Source: Sodalis endosymbiont of Henestaris halophilus (GTDB lineage Bacteria; Pseudomonadota; Gammaproteobacteria; Enterobacterales; Enterobacteriaceae). From it: 64,000 nt of DNA. This document shows, one piece after another, positions 1 to 11,840 of this stretch. The notes beneath the pieces are model-generated. The model was given only the letters and a program-made list of their open reading frames with translations, searched no databases and was not told where the DNA came from. The position numbers were made by a program, and so were the translations under genes. The stretch lies in the NCBI RefSeq assembly GCF_900161835.1, contig NZ_LT897836.1, forward strand, positions 558,001-622,000, in the 5' to 3' direction. Each line of letters begins with the position of its first letter. Within the stretch, counting starts at the first letter, position 1.

Positions 1-377
1 AGCTTTCCGCTCTAGTACCCGCAATTCAGGGACTGGCGCAGGCAAGTTCAAGTTATCCAGGTATGCCGTTGTTTATTGAGTTAGTGCGGTTCTGCCAGCA
101 GGCTCGGCCAGCGTTAACTAGCGGCCAGTTGCTGGAACATTATCGTGAAAAGAAATCTTACTCCCAACTTGAAACTCTAGCCACCTGGAACCATATGATC
201 ATAGATGAGATGATCGAGGCGACATTTATTGATACTCTGATGAATCTTTATGATTCAATACTTGAACATCGTCAGGAAGCGCTTATTGCCCGTGATCGGG
301 TAAGCGGGCTGACACCAAAAGAACGCCAAGAACTTTGGTCTCTTAATCAAGCATTGGCAAAAAAACTGAATAACTAG
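1..377 (+). CDS. dnaG: DNA primase, C-terminal part (cut by window edge)
   Basis: Primase makes the RNA primers for chromosomal replication. Only the last ~124 codons are present: the frame is already open at base 3 and ends at TAA 375-377, so the ATG at 63 is internal and not the start. The fragment is the C-terminal helicase-binding domain that contacts DnaB. It contains the family segments LVRFCQQ, GQLLEHY and, near the end, ELWSLNQALAKK, all close to E. coli DnaG. rpoD follows about 140 bases downstream on the same strand, which is the conserved rpsU-dnaG-rpoD macromolecular-synthesis order. Identification is firm; the catalytic domain lies outside the window and cannot be judged. Confidence 0.93.
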   Translation, partial: LSALVPAIQGLAQASSSYPGMPLFIELVRFCQQARPALTSGQLLEHYREKKSYSQLETLATWNHMIIDEMIEATFIDTLMNLYDSILEHRQEALIARDRVSGLTPKERQELWSLNQALAKKLNN

Positions 378-517
378 ACTGAATTGACTATGATCTGGCA
401 CTGTTAGATCATGTGAAATGATGTATTGGCTGAAGAGAAAAAGCTTAGATCTCTTAATGAGAGATGCATTTGCAACAACAAACACCGATTATTATTCTGC
501 AGTGTGGATACCGTCTT

Positions 518-2356
518 ATGGAGCAAAACTCGCAGTCACAGCTTAAACTGCTTGTCACACGTGGTAAGGAGCAAGGCTATTTGACCTTTGCTGAGGTCAA
601 TGACCATCTGCCGGAGGATATTGTTGACTCTGATCAGATTGAAGACATAATTCAGATGATAAATGACATGGGCATCCAAGTAATGGAAAAAGCACCGGAC
701 GCCGATGACCTATTGTTAGCTGAAACTACTTCCGATACCGACGAAGATGCGGTAGAGGCTGCTGCACAAGTTTTATCTAGCGTCGAGTCTGAAATTGGAC
801 GCACGACCGACCCGGTGCGTATGTATATGCGCGAAATGGGTACTGTAGAATTGTTGACCCGTGAAGGAGAGATCGATATAGCCAAACGTATTGAGGATGG
901 TATTAATGAGGTTCAGTGTTCCATAGCCGAGTATCCTGAGTCTATAACCTACCTATTGGAACAGTATGAACGCGTAGAGGCAGGTAAGATTCGTTTGTCC
1001 GATCTTATAACCGGTTTTGTCTATACCAACGAAGAAGAAGATATGATGCCCACGGCAACTCATATTTGTTCTGAAATTTCTGCTGCCGAACTTATTGAAG
1101 AAGATGAAGAAGATCGAGATGGCGATAGTACTAACGATGATCATGTCATTGATCCTGAACTAGCGCGCCAAAAATTTATCGAGCTGCGTGAACAGTATGA
1201 AATTACCCGTAATGTCATAAAAAATAACGGCCACAGCCATGCTAAATCGGCTGCAGAGATTCTTAATCTTTCCGACGTGTTTAAACAGTTTCGTCTGGTG
1301 CCGAAACTATTCGATTATTTGGTCAATAACATGCGCTCTATGATGCATCGCGTGCGTACTCAAGAACGCTTGATTATGAAGCTTTGCGTCGAAATTAACA
1401 AAATGCCGAAAAAAAGCTTTATCATGCTCTTTACAGGTAATGAAACCAGCGAAAGTTGGTTCCAAGCTGCATTGGCGATGAACAAACCTTGGTCAGAAAA
1501 ACTATATGAAGTTAATGATGATGTACATCGTAGCTTGCAAAAGTTGCGACAGATTGAAGTAGAGACTGGTTTGACTATCGAGCAAGTTAAGGATATCAAC
1601 CGCCGCATGTCAATCGGAGAAGCTAAGGCGCAGCGCGCTAAGAAAGAAATGGTTGAGGCGAATTTACGTTTAGTTATCTCCATAGCTAAAAAATATACTA
1701 ATCGTGGCTTACAGTTTTTAGACCTGATCCAGGAGGGTAACATTGGTTTAATGAAAGCGGTAGATAAATTTGAATATCGCCGTGGCTACAAGTTTTCTAC
1801 TTATGCGACCTGGTGGATCCGCCAGGCTATTACTCGATCTATAGCTGATCAAGCACGCACAATCCGTATCCCGGTGCATATGATTGAAACCATCAACAAG
1901 CTTAACCGTATCTCTAGGCAGATGCTGCAAGAAATAGGACGCGAACCGACGCCCGAAGAGCTTGCTGAACGTATGCTAATGACGGAAGATAAAATTCGTA
2001 AGGTTTTGAAGATCGCTAAAGAGCCTATCTCCATGGAAACGCCTATCGGCGACGATGAAGATTCGCATCTAGGAGACTTTATTGAGGATACCACCCTCGA
2101 ACAACCACTTGATTCTGCCACCTCAGAAAGCTTGCGATCAGCGACTAATGATGTATTATCTGGACTTACTGTTCGTGAAGCTAAGGTTTTACGCATGCGC
2201 TTTGGTATCGATATGAATACTGATCATACACTGGAAGAAGTGGGTAAACAGTTTGATGTCACTCGCGAACGTATTCGTCAAATTGAAGCGAAAGCGCTGC
2301 GTAAACTGCGTCACCCTAGCCGATCTGAGGTCTTACGCAGTTTCCTGGATGATTAA
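518..2356 (+). CDS. rpoD: RNA polymerase primary sigma factor sigma-70
   Basis: Housekeeping sigma factor that directs core RNA polymerase to -35/-10 promoters. The 612-residue product matches E. coli RpoD (613) end to end. Region 1.1 begins [21 protein letters not shown] marks region 1.2, followed by the acidic non-conserved domain. Region 2 is [16 protein letters not shown] through [16 protein letters not shown], which melts and reads the -10. Region 4 ends in the helix-turn-helix [20 protein letters not shown], which reads the -35. The frame is open 18 codons further upstream, but the family start is the ATG at 518, so the longer reading is rejected. Regions 2 and 4 are nearly unchanged while the non-conserved domain has drifted, as expected under strong selection in an AT-biased genome. 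Confidence 0.98.
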   Translation: MEQNSQSQLKLLVTRGKEQGYLTFAEVNDHLPEDIVDSDQIEDIIQMINDMGIQVMEKAPDADDLLLAETTSDTDEDAVEAAAQVLSSVESEIGRTTDPVRMYMREMGTVELLTREGEIDIAKRIEDGINEVQCSIAEYPESITYLLEQYERVEAGKIRLSDLITGFVYTNEEEDMMPTATHICSEISAAELIEEDEEDRDGDSTNDDHVIDPELARQKFIELREQYEITRNVIKNNGHSHAKSAAEILNLSDVFKQFRLVPKLFDYLVNNMRSMMHRVRTQERLIMKLCVEINKMPKKSFIMLFTGNETSESWFQAALAMNKPWSEKLYEVNDDVHRSLQKLRQIEVETGLTIEQVKDINRRMSIGEAKAQRAKKEMVEANLRLVISIAKKYTNRGLQFLDLIQEGNIGLMKAVDKFEYRRGYKFSTYATWWIRQAITRSIADQARTIRIPVHMIETINKLNRISRQMLQEIGREPTPEELAERMLMTEDKIRKVLKIAKEPISMETPIGDDEDSHLGDFIEDTTLEQPLDSATSESLRSATNDVLSGLTVREAKVLRMRFGIDMNTDHTLEEVGKQFDVTRERIRQIEAKALRKLRHPSRSEVLRSFLDD

Positions 2357-3038
2357 GTTTTATTTAAGCTAACCATTTTGCGTCAACAAGCCAAGAAATA
2401 AGCTTGTTTGCAGAGCAAACTAGAGATTTATTAACTGTTGTTTAAATAACCATGATTGTTTATTCGTAAGTTATTTGCTAGTGCTTAGGGAATAATATAA
2501 GTTATGGCAAGCTAGGTACCTAGCTTGCCGTCATCACTCATATGCGTTTTAATTTAACCCGGATTAGGCAAAACCTACAGAGACGTTGGCGTTAATGCGC
2601 ATTACTTTTATTTTTTAATGCATTACTTACCTAAAATCCTGGTAATATTAAGTTGCTTACTAACAATGCTAGTATTTAGTAATGATAAGATTTTCTCTTA
2701 GTTATCAAGATGCTACCATTATGCAGCAGCTTGTTTTATTAGTTATTACCCTGTTGTTGCTTGCAAGACATACAACTAGATAAATAAATTGCCCAAAATG
2801 ATTATTGAGATTTGCGAAAACATTCCTGTATGTGCGCTGGATAACTACTGAGTAGTATTATAGACTAACTAACTTATTGTTGTTGCCTGAAAGATCTTTT
2901 TTATTATTAGTTTCTCTAGCTTATATTTTCCTTCAGCGTCTAATAGTTTAATTTGTAGACTCAACAGCAATAAATTATTTATTTAGCGCAGCGTCTATAG
3001 ACGTGGCTTACGTTATCATTTAGAATAAGTTCCTGTTA
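2357..3038. other. rpoD-tRNA gap, no gene seen
   Basis: AT-rich spacer. No open frame with recognisable family sequence on either strand. It holds a perfect 24-base palindrome (2506-2529, entered separately). A weak stem AACAAGC/GCTTGTT at 2385-2408 just after the rpoD stop could be a decayed terminator. Confidence 0.6.
2506..2529. repeat. Perfect 12-bp-arm palindrome after rpoD
   Basis: The left arm is GGCAAGCTAGGT and the right arm is its exact reverse complement, with no loop. It sits 150 bases after the rpoD stop and is far richer in G+C than its surroundings. No T-run follows on either side, so it is not a standard Rho-independent terminator. It may be the stem of a former terminator or a protein-binding site. 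Confidence 0.6.
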
Positions 3039-3111
3039 GGCCCCTTAGCTCAGAGGTTAGAGCAAGCGACTCATAATCGTTTGGCCGCTGGTTCAAGTCC
3101 AGCAGGGGCCA
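3039..3111 (+). tRNA. ileX: tRNA-Ile2, anticodon CAU (lysidine-modified type)
   Basis: A cloverleaf folds cleanly: acceptor GGCCCCT paired with AGGGGCC, D arm AGCTCAGAGGTTAGAGC, anticodon loop CTCATAA with CAT at 3072-3074, and T loop GTTCAAGTCC. It is almost identical to E. coli ileX, whose C34 is converted to lysidine by TilS so that it reads AUA. The position downstream of rpoD also matches E. coli, where ileX follows rpoD. The 3' end reads A-CTA after the acceptor stem, so the CCA tail is not encoded as such and must be completed by the CCA-adding enzyme. A CAU anticodon alone could suggest tRNA-Met, but the body sequence and locus favour Ile2. Confidence 0.93.
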
Positions 3112-3569
3112 CTATAATTGGCATGATATGGCTTATATTGAGCAATTAATTTACTTAATGTTTCCCAAATAAACTCTGTTTATACAATAATTAATGTTTT
3201 ATAAAAGATCTTAATTTCATTTATGTAGTTTATAGATTATAAACTTGTGATTAAGTATTTTATAGTTAATAAATAGACATCACATTATCTTTTTATTTAA
3301 CAAAGATAGTTTTAATAAACTAACAATCTCATTTAACTTAAATGAGTTGAGTTGTCTTTGACATTATTAGTAATATTAACCTCACGTCAATCATGTTGTG
3401 TATATTAAACATTACAATCATATGTCTATAATATAAGTCTTTATAGTAAATTTCTATATTTAATGTCTGTGATTTCTTATGTAAATTATATTTAACTATA
3501 TGCTCAGTAAGTTTTTTTTAAAATAAATAATTAGTAATACTATAATAACATGTAAGTTATTCGAATAAT

Positions 3570-3595
3570 AATCACCTCTTTTATAAGAGGTGATT
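3570..3595. repeat. Hairpin, 11-bp stem with TTAT loop
   Basis: AATCACCTCTT pairs perfectly with AAGAGGTGATT around a 4-base loop. It lies isolated in the desert with no flanking gene and no clear T-run. It may be the stem of an orphaned terminator whose gene has eroded. Confidence 0.5.
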
Positions 3596-5770
3596 AAATG
3601 TAGTCATAGTACATTATTCTTTACTTGTTTTGTTATTAATTTCATTTAGTCGGATTACTTATTTTATAAGATGTATGTATTTTACAAAATTAAACTCTCG
3701 GAATATTATTGTTATCTACATAATCTATTTAGATAATAAATGCTTACTAGCATACATTAAATCATAATATGTTAGTGTTGAGGAGTAATATTATTACTAT
3801 GTTTAATAATATTAAAATCAAGATAATATATATAACTAATAATAGCATAAGTGTGATAGAATATAATTCCTAATATCAATTAATAATACATTAAACACAT
3901 TAAATTATATACAATAATTTGTATGTAATTTTAATTGTGGTTGAAGTAAAATACTTCATGATGTTTATAATTTTGCATTTTGAGTTTAGTACGTAATATG
4001 CATAACATTAGTAATGAGATATTAATTATTCTTTAAGTATAACATTAATAGTAATCTGTTATGATTAATATGTATTAGCGAGTCAAGTAATTGTAATCAC
4101 TTAATTGCTAACACTAAACGTTAATTATAAGTTACTTAAATTTAGAATACACTGCAAAATAAATTTGCATTGAAATAATTTCAACTTATGATTTGTTTTG
4201 TTTAATATAATAGTTAAGAATTATCAAACATAAGGTAAGAATCAATATAATGGCAAAGTAATGATGTATTTATTTAATAATGTTAAATGATATTTAAAAT
4301 GAATAATAAATATGTATTTTATTTTGTTAACTATTGCGCAAGATAATTATGTATTTGAAGTGTTTTAATAAAATTATATAAATCGCTATTCATTTATGTA
4401 TATTACACACTAGCATATATAATATATTTATTTAAATTCAAATTGATATTATTTATGTGGTGAATATAGTAATGAATTAAGTAAAATTCATTACTTATTT
4501 ATAAGAATATATTGTAAAGCAATATTATTAATCATTGTTATAATTTATTTTATAATTCATGCTGTAGTTTATTGAAATAGCTATAAAGTTTATTAAAGGA
4601 ATACCTTGCAAAAGGTGCTTGCGTTATTTATACGTACTATATAATAAAAGTATTTGGTATTTGACGTTAATGCAGAATACTATTAACTTGTGATGGTATG
4701 TGACTGTATTTTACTTAATCATCAAAGTTAGTTACCGGCATTATCTTAATTTTCTTTTATTAAGCAATTAATTCAATATTAATTGTTGTCAACAACAGTA
4801 AGCACAAATAATTAATTTTAGTGATTATTTATTTAATTATTTATATCTTAGTTGCAATATTTATTGCATTTATTATTGTATATTTATACATTTAAAGTTG
4901 ATAGTAAAAGTAAATGATAATATTAACATATATAAGGTATTGTTTATTATTGCACGTATAATAATATAATTAATTTTGTTAAACACACTTTGAAGTAATT
5001 AATTGATTGTTTAGCTTCTTAAGAATAAATGGTTGTAATTAATTTAAATAAATTTGTAGGGATTACTGTCATAAAACACTTAAGATTATCTAAATTATCA
5101 GGTAATACATATGTCAACATATAATCCAAAACAAGAAGTATTTTTTACATCTTCATAAAACACACATAATAAAATTATGTGTGACTTTCACTGCATACCT
5201 TAAGTAAAATAAAATCTTTGTAAGGAGCGTAATCTTTACGTGATTTAATCACAATATCTCAGCAATTTACTCTTTGTTAAAATATAGATAATAAATAGGA
5301 TTTTGTCTTTATCTTTTGCTATAAATCATAATAAATTCTAAATAATGAATTGCAACATATTTATAATAATCATATTCAAAGCAAAATTATTTTTCGCATG
5401 TTATAAGGATAATAATACTAAAATTAAGTATTCTTCATCCTAGATAAATCTGTACGCATATCAAAATATATTAAACAATAATCGGTTATTAGATAATTAT
5501 AAATAATATGTATATAATTTGGCACCAATACTAATAAGCGTGATATGTTCTATCATGAACTTTATGGTAAATATATGATTTAAGAGTAGAATTTACTGTA
5601 GAGAAGTAAGAAGTAATATTTTGAGTTTAAAAGTATAACTTATTATTTTCATACCATGTGCTACTTCGGCAGCATATTTTATACATAATTTAAATAAAAA
5701 TGAAAATGTAATTATCTTTTAGTCAAATTACGTAAGGAAGATAAATCCTGGTGCTTTAATAAGCATATCG

Positions 5771-5802
5771 TCAACGCACATATTCGTGAATATGTGCGTT
5801 GA
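5771..5802. repeat. Perfect hairpin, 15-bp arms
   Basis: TCAACGCACATATTC and its exact reverse complement are separated by only GT; in RNA the innermost pairs would open to form a loop. There is no mismatch in 15 bp although the surroundings are heavily mutated. A T-run (TTTTTG) follows on the plus strand about 10 bases after the stem, so a relic terminator is possible but not clear. Confidence 0.55.
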
Positions 5803-8800
5803 TCGGCAAATTTTTGTTTAACTACTATTTATTAGTATGGTTAACATAATGATTATTAAACATCTTAATAAATTAAGTTAAAGTAAACTACTTGTCTAAT
5901 GTTTGATAAACAGTATCTAAAATGAAATGTAATTAATTTATCATTTACTTCATTAAGTTGAGATACGAATACTTTTATTGATTAATAGAGATGCTTATTG
6001 TCGTTATTCTAAGTTAAACATACATCTTCTTATTAATTTTAACTAATGTTAACTATTGCTACTATCATTTTGTCATCAATGAACACACTGTATTTTACTA
6101 GATAATATTGCTGGCGTTTGATAGCAAGTTGCATACCCTATTCCCCCGGTATTTTATTAACAAAACTAACTGTTAGAGCATGTAATTAATTTAAAAGTTC
6201 AACTTTGCTTATTATATTGCATTACTCATAGTAAATTTATTTAGAACAGACAATGTTAGTTATAAATGTAGGTAAATAGTGTATTTATAATTTATCAAAA
6301 TTATAGATAAGATAACGTATCTAGTTTATTAATATGGTAGTTGCTTTCACAACATAACTGTTATAACCATAAAGAATCTTTCGGGACAAATATTTCGCAA
6401 AACTAGATATAACAGGTAACCATTTATATGAAATTATCTGCAATAGTGTTAAATAACTAGTTGCTTCTACTGTTAAAGCTGAACATAAAGTCATAATGCA
6501 CGATACGCTAAACGTTATTGCTACGATTAGCATTATATTATTAAATGATGATTCATGACTCTGTGCCATAGCTAACTATATAGATAGTAATCAGAGATAT
6601 CGAAATGAAATTGTTTAATGTAAAGATCCTTAATAAGGATAGCATATATTTAATCAGATTGTATTATTTTTACGCATTTACGCGCGTAAAGTTTTACAGT
6701 ATTTCTGTAATGACTCACTTAACTAGAGTTAAACAAAATATATATAATCCCTTTCTCAAGGGAGATACGTATACATAACTAAACCGTATTCATTAAACTT
6801 ACACGGAAGATGACGAACTTGACTTTTGGAATGTAGTGGCAAATATATTGTTTGATATGCGGTACTAATGGTGTTTTCTATACAAAATAATTAATATATT
6901 TATTCTCACTGGCACACTCCTTAAAAGCATAAATATACCGTTAAAATAGATTTGAGAAAATATTTGTTTTGTATTAATTAAGCTGCTAATTAAGCTTTTG
7001 ATATTTTGTTGGCAATATTTAAATAAATTATCTTGCGGTGATGAAGCGATTTGAGAAAATCTAAATAAGAACTTTTAAATTTCAGTAAATTTTATTAAAG
7101 CCACTAATATTAACTCATAAATTTTTATTTATTGATTTTGCATACTGAAGCTATGAAGCCTCACAACGAGTAAGATTCTTCTTTGAAAAAAATCAAACCT
7201 ATAGCTATTAGCTATAGCTATTATAATTTATGATTAGAAAAATTTAAATCGATTCAGGGAATTTAACTTGTTAACCATAGTTGGTAAACAATCCTTAATT
7301 AAAATTAGTGAGAAGATTAATACAACATGATATCTTAGTATGTATTAATGTGATGTACTATGCAATACAGTGCGCTTATTTTATCAGAAAATCTAATTTC
7401 ACGTTATAAAATGTGTTTTATAATACAAGCATTTTAATAACTTTCATTTTAGCAAATATATAACTGCTTTAATTGGTTGCAAAGATACTTGCAAGGAAGT
7501 ATTTTATTTCTGTGCTTAATATTTTGTCTTATTGTTTGCTTAATTATACGGGAGTACGTGGCACTGTATACGTTTGGGTAAATACATAAAAATCCTTATG
7601 TGGGTCTACAAGACGTGCGGCAATCAATAGTGTCACGATATTGATATTATACCACATCACCGATAGCGTTTATCTATAGTTGCTACTAATGTGTCATGTA
7701 ACGTTGTCGTTGCTGCAAGAGAAAATTATTATAATAATTAACACGATGATCTCGTAAGAAGGTTGATCAAGAACCAGCCGGATCTCTTTACGAGAGCTTT
7801 ATAATGTTTTTAATATTTACCAGTAATTTTGTAATGAAGATATTTATCTTCCATAGGTGTTTATGGTTTAGAATATCTAAAATATTCTGCTAGACACATG
7901 CTGTTCAATAAAGAAGCTCCGGTGATAATATTGTTTAAAACAATAGCATGGGCATAGAAACTAAATATTTTGTATATTTTACTGGCTGTAATTTTTTAGA
8001 ATAATATAAATTAACTCTGTTATGACGTGGCTACTGCTACCATCAAATTGATTTGTATTATTGAGTTATAAAGGTGATTTATCGTTAGTTTTGCAGATTT
8101 TTAAATATTTTAATTCAATCAGGATCTCTTAGTTTGTATTTTGTTTTTCTTGCATACTTTTACACGCACCTTATGCTTGATTTTATCAAAACTAAATTTA
8201 CCAGATAGGATTATTCCAGTTAGTTTAATAGTTTCTTTATTATACTATTATTTTCGTGCAGCAGCTAATAGGTTTGATAAAAGATCCGCATTTACGTCTA
8301 CGATTAACTCATTAATAATGAGTTAGCAGATAATAGTATCTGTGCTAATCCTTTTATTTTTTGTGTTACCACATCTATAACTGCAGTTAGTTACTTTCTG
8401 TAAGTTGTAGAGCAAAAATTAGCAGTATTGTCTTATAACCACGTTACGTATAATTATATTATAAATTAGTTTAACCCTAAGAATACTATCGTAAACTTTT
8501 GATATTAATTTTGAGATTAGAGGTAGATGATTGCCATCGGGATAAAATACGAATAAAACTGAGAAATTTTCGTTTTTTTAGTTATTAGTATAAGAAATAC
8601 ACTTCTGTATACTTACAGTAATTAATAATTATGGCTAAATATTTTGATTGGTTTTACTAAATAAATACTAACTGGCCATATATATTTGCAAATTAATTGT
8701 GTCGGTATGTGGCAACAATTATCTGTTTCAGAACATGATTCACTATTACCTGTCTTGTTATTATAGATGATTTGTATCAAATTGTATTAATATAAAGTTT

Positions 8801-11768
8801 TATTTTTGATAATAATATAATTACTGTTTTCCTGCTATAGTTCTAGCAACCTTCATTTTTGTGAAGTTATAAGTTTTATCCGCAATACTCTTCCGTTCTT
8901 TTCTCTATATATGAGCATTAACTTTAATCCGTAACATAATCGTGTAACTAATGCAAAAATTTTATTTTGCTGATCAAAATATTATAAACATAGAAAAGCT
9001 ATCTCATTGATAATAATTATGTTTTTAATATGGTATTTAATAATACTTTAAATAAATAACTGATTTATGTGTTCTGCACTTTGATGCTAAGTTTATTTGT
9101 GTTTCCGGCAAATTTGCTGTGATAGCCTATAAGATTATATTAGCGTATAAAAGCTAAGTTTGATAAATGCGGTTTAATTTATTTGCTATTGTCAATATTT
9201 ATTTATAATGAAACATTGATAAATGTATTTTATTATATATGATTAATATCAGATTTATTTTAAGATGTCTATCTTACTAGGGTCTTTAATGTTACAAAAC
9301 TTTAGATATTTTAGTCATGTTTACTTTGATTATTAAATTTACCGTATTGTAAAAGTGCTTACTGTCACCGGCTGCGCTGACAAAGTTATTACTTTTGTAA
9401 GGTTTTTGACTTTAATTATGATCTTTATCACGAAATAAACCTGATAGATCCATTATGCCATCATTATAATTAGCAGCTTAAGAAGCTAACGGGAACGTTG
9501 CTGTGTCGGGTTTTTTATTCGTATTTATTTCCCTTTTAGTAATACTGTGGTGATTAACTTCGAGCTGTAATTTTTGGCTAGAGTTGGCCATGCTGCATTA
9601 AGATAGGTCGCTATGAGCGTGGTGTGGTTTATGGTTAAATTGTTGTTAATTATAACGTTGCTCAACCCATAACTAATTCCTAATAGAGGATATAGCAATT
9701 AATTTTTAACCATCTTATTTGTTATGCGGACCTGATAGAGTTATTATTAGTTGATAACTATTTTAGCTGATAATTGAGCTTGATGCATATATTAAAAGAA
9801 TACGAATAGAATTAGTTGATGTGTGTAGCGGCGGGAAATCGATTGTCATATTTTTAAAAACTTAGTAAAACAGATAAGTATGGTTTGATGTTGTGTACAA
9901 TGTGCTTAAGCTTAAAGATAAATGAAAATTATAGTAAGCACATCATGTGCTGACTTTTAGCTGGTTGATTATGAAAATCTCTCTAATGCATTTGACATTA
10001 AAATTCGGTGTTCAAATTTGAGATTTAATGTCTCTATAGTCACTTTATGATGTGGTATAATCACAAAATACTTTTCGGTAACATCTTGATTTGTATATAT
10101 CCTTATCATTATTATGTTTTGTAGCTCCTGTGAATTGACTCTATTAGGTTTATCCTATTTCGTTAAATCCTCTTATCTGTTTATGTTTTGCGTTATTTTA
10201 TAACGTGCGCAGCGCTCCTTTTTAGAGAGTTACTACTTGTAACGTATCTTCTTTAGTTTGTTTGTAAAACATTACATTTAAAAATCTAACACGCAACTCC
10301 CTGGTAATCTAAAATGTTTTATCAGTGATTGCTTTATTTAACTAAGTTAACTTAGCTATTTTATTTGTTTATGAGAGAAGTAACTTAATACGAACGCTAT
10401 ATACACTAAAACTTCAACCGTTTATATGTAAGTTACTTCAAAGTATCATATTGTTCTGTATAGTTGATAACTAGTAATGAAAAATTAATCTTTTAACGTG
10501 TTTGTTGCTATTATAATTTATTATATACTAAACGTAGTTGGCAGTGTTTCATAATTTTTATTTAAAAAACATATGTAGTTAATAGAACATTAACAGTTCA
10601 TGTCATATTTAATTAAATTACTTAGTTTTATGGCTAAAGTAGTAAAATGTTAACGTTTATACAAACAATAAAGCTATTATATTCTATAATTATTTATTCT
10701 AAATATTACTAAGAAAATTTTAAAATAATATCAAGATAAATTGTTGTATTCATTTTAACAAAAGTATAGCACTTCGCTTTTACTATTAATATTATCACAT
10801 AATATATGTGCTATAGCATTCTTCTATCTTTATAAATATTATGCATACATTCATGTTTTTGTTTTTATTAACAAGCGCTAGATGTTAGCTAATTAAATTA
10901 AAATAAAAATATACATATAACACAACATATTTATGTTATATATAAAATTAAATTTATTTGATACTAAATTATTTGATGATATAGATGATATCTAATGTAA
11001 TATTCGGTTTATTATTTATTATTTCATATGTTCTAAAATATTCGTGATTTTATTTATAGTTTTGGTTGTTTTGGAAAGTTTATTGCTTAATATGATAATA
11101 GTCTTATGAAATAGTATATTTCATAATTTATTTGTAGTTATTAATATACTTAAACTAAATTAGTTTACAATCATTTTTATGTTTTATTTTGATTGCGCAT
11201 AGATTTGCTAACCTTGTAGCAAATGTGTTGTTATTTTAAGATGGTATTACTTATGTGTTTTATTTATGTTAAGTTAAATCATGCTATTAATTAACTAAAA
11301 TAAATTTTATTTTGTTAGTGATTAGTACTATATTAGTAGATAGTGTGATGTTATGTTTGATAAAGTTTATTGTCATGGTGAATAAAATATTTAATAAAGT
11401 ACTTATTATAGTAGTATACATTACTAATGTTTTATTAGTTGTTCATTTTTTTGTTATTGGTTGTACTATTTAAGATAAATAGTAATTTTAAATTATTTAA
11501 TATTTAGTATATACTTTACAAGTTTATTATTTTGCTTTCATCAAAGCGACTTAACTCTAGGAATTAAGTAGTTAGTTTATATATAGTTATATAATTATCT
11601 ATTTAATTGTAAATTATTCTGAATACCAAAATTAATTACGTAAAACTTATAAAGTATGCATAAGCTATATTAAATTTAATCTAAAATCGTTAATTAACGC
11701 TATTTATATATAGTTTATTAAATAAACGATATATTTTATTAAATAATTTTAAATGCTGTATAAAATAA

Positions 11769-11840
11769 TGTCTCCGGCAGGAATCGAACCTGTAACTAGC
11801 CCTTAGGAGGGGCTTGTTATATCCATTTAACTACGGAGAC
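11769..11840 (-). tRNA. argW: tRNA-Arg, anticodon CCU
   Basis: Reading the minus strand, acceptor GTCTCCG pairs with CGGAGAC. The anticodon stem-loop is AGCCC-CTCCTAA-GGGCT with CCT at 11805-11807, and the T arm carries GGTTCGATTCC. The body is nearly the same as E. coli argW, which reads the rare AGG codon. The discriminator A is followed by TTA rather than CCA, so the tail must be added after transcription. It is isolated: no gene flanks it within 2 kb on either side. argW-type genes are frequent phage attachment sites, but no integrase or att-like duplication is visible here. Confidence 0.93.

Larger units (their letters stand above)
3112..11768. other. 8.7-kb AT-rich desert
   Basis: No open frame over about 85 codons and none with recognisable family sequence. 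The stretch from 3.1 to about 5.7 kb is the most AT-rich of the window. The two marginal frames (6321-6569 minus, 8141-8326 plus) are low-complexity and hydrophobic with no start context, and I do not support them as genes. Short well-preserved hairpins occur at 3570-3595 and 5771-5802. In E. coli the region after ileX holds aer and ygjG (patA), but I could not read fossils of either. The likeliest explanation is very old pseudogenes eroded past recognition. Confidence 0.6.

Noticed and set aside
464-517. 18-codon upstream extension of rpoD
   Set aside because: Does not resemble sigma-70; the family start MEQN begins at 518.
11769-11840. tRNA-Arg as a prophage attachment site
   Set aside because: No integrase, direct repeat of the tRNA end, or phage gene nearby.
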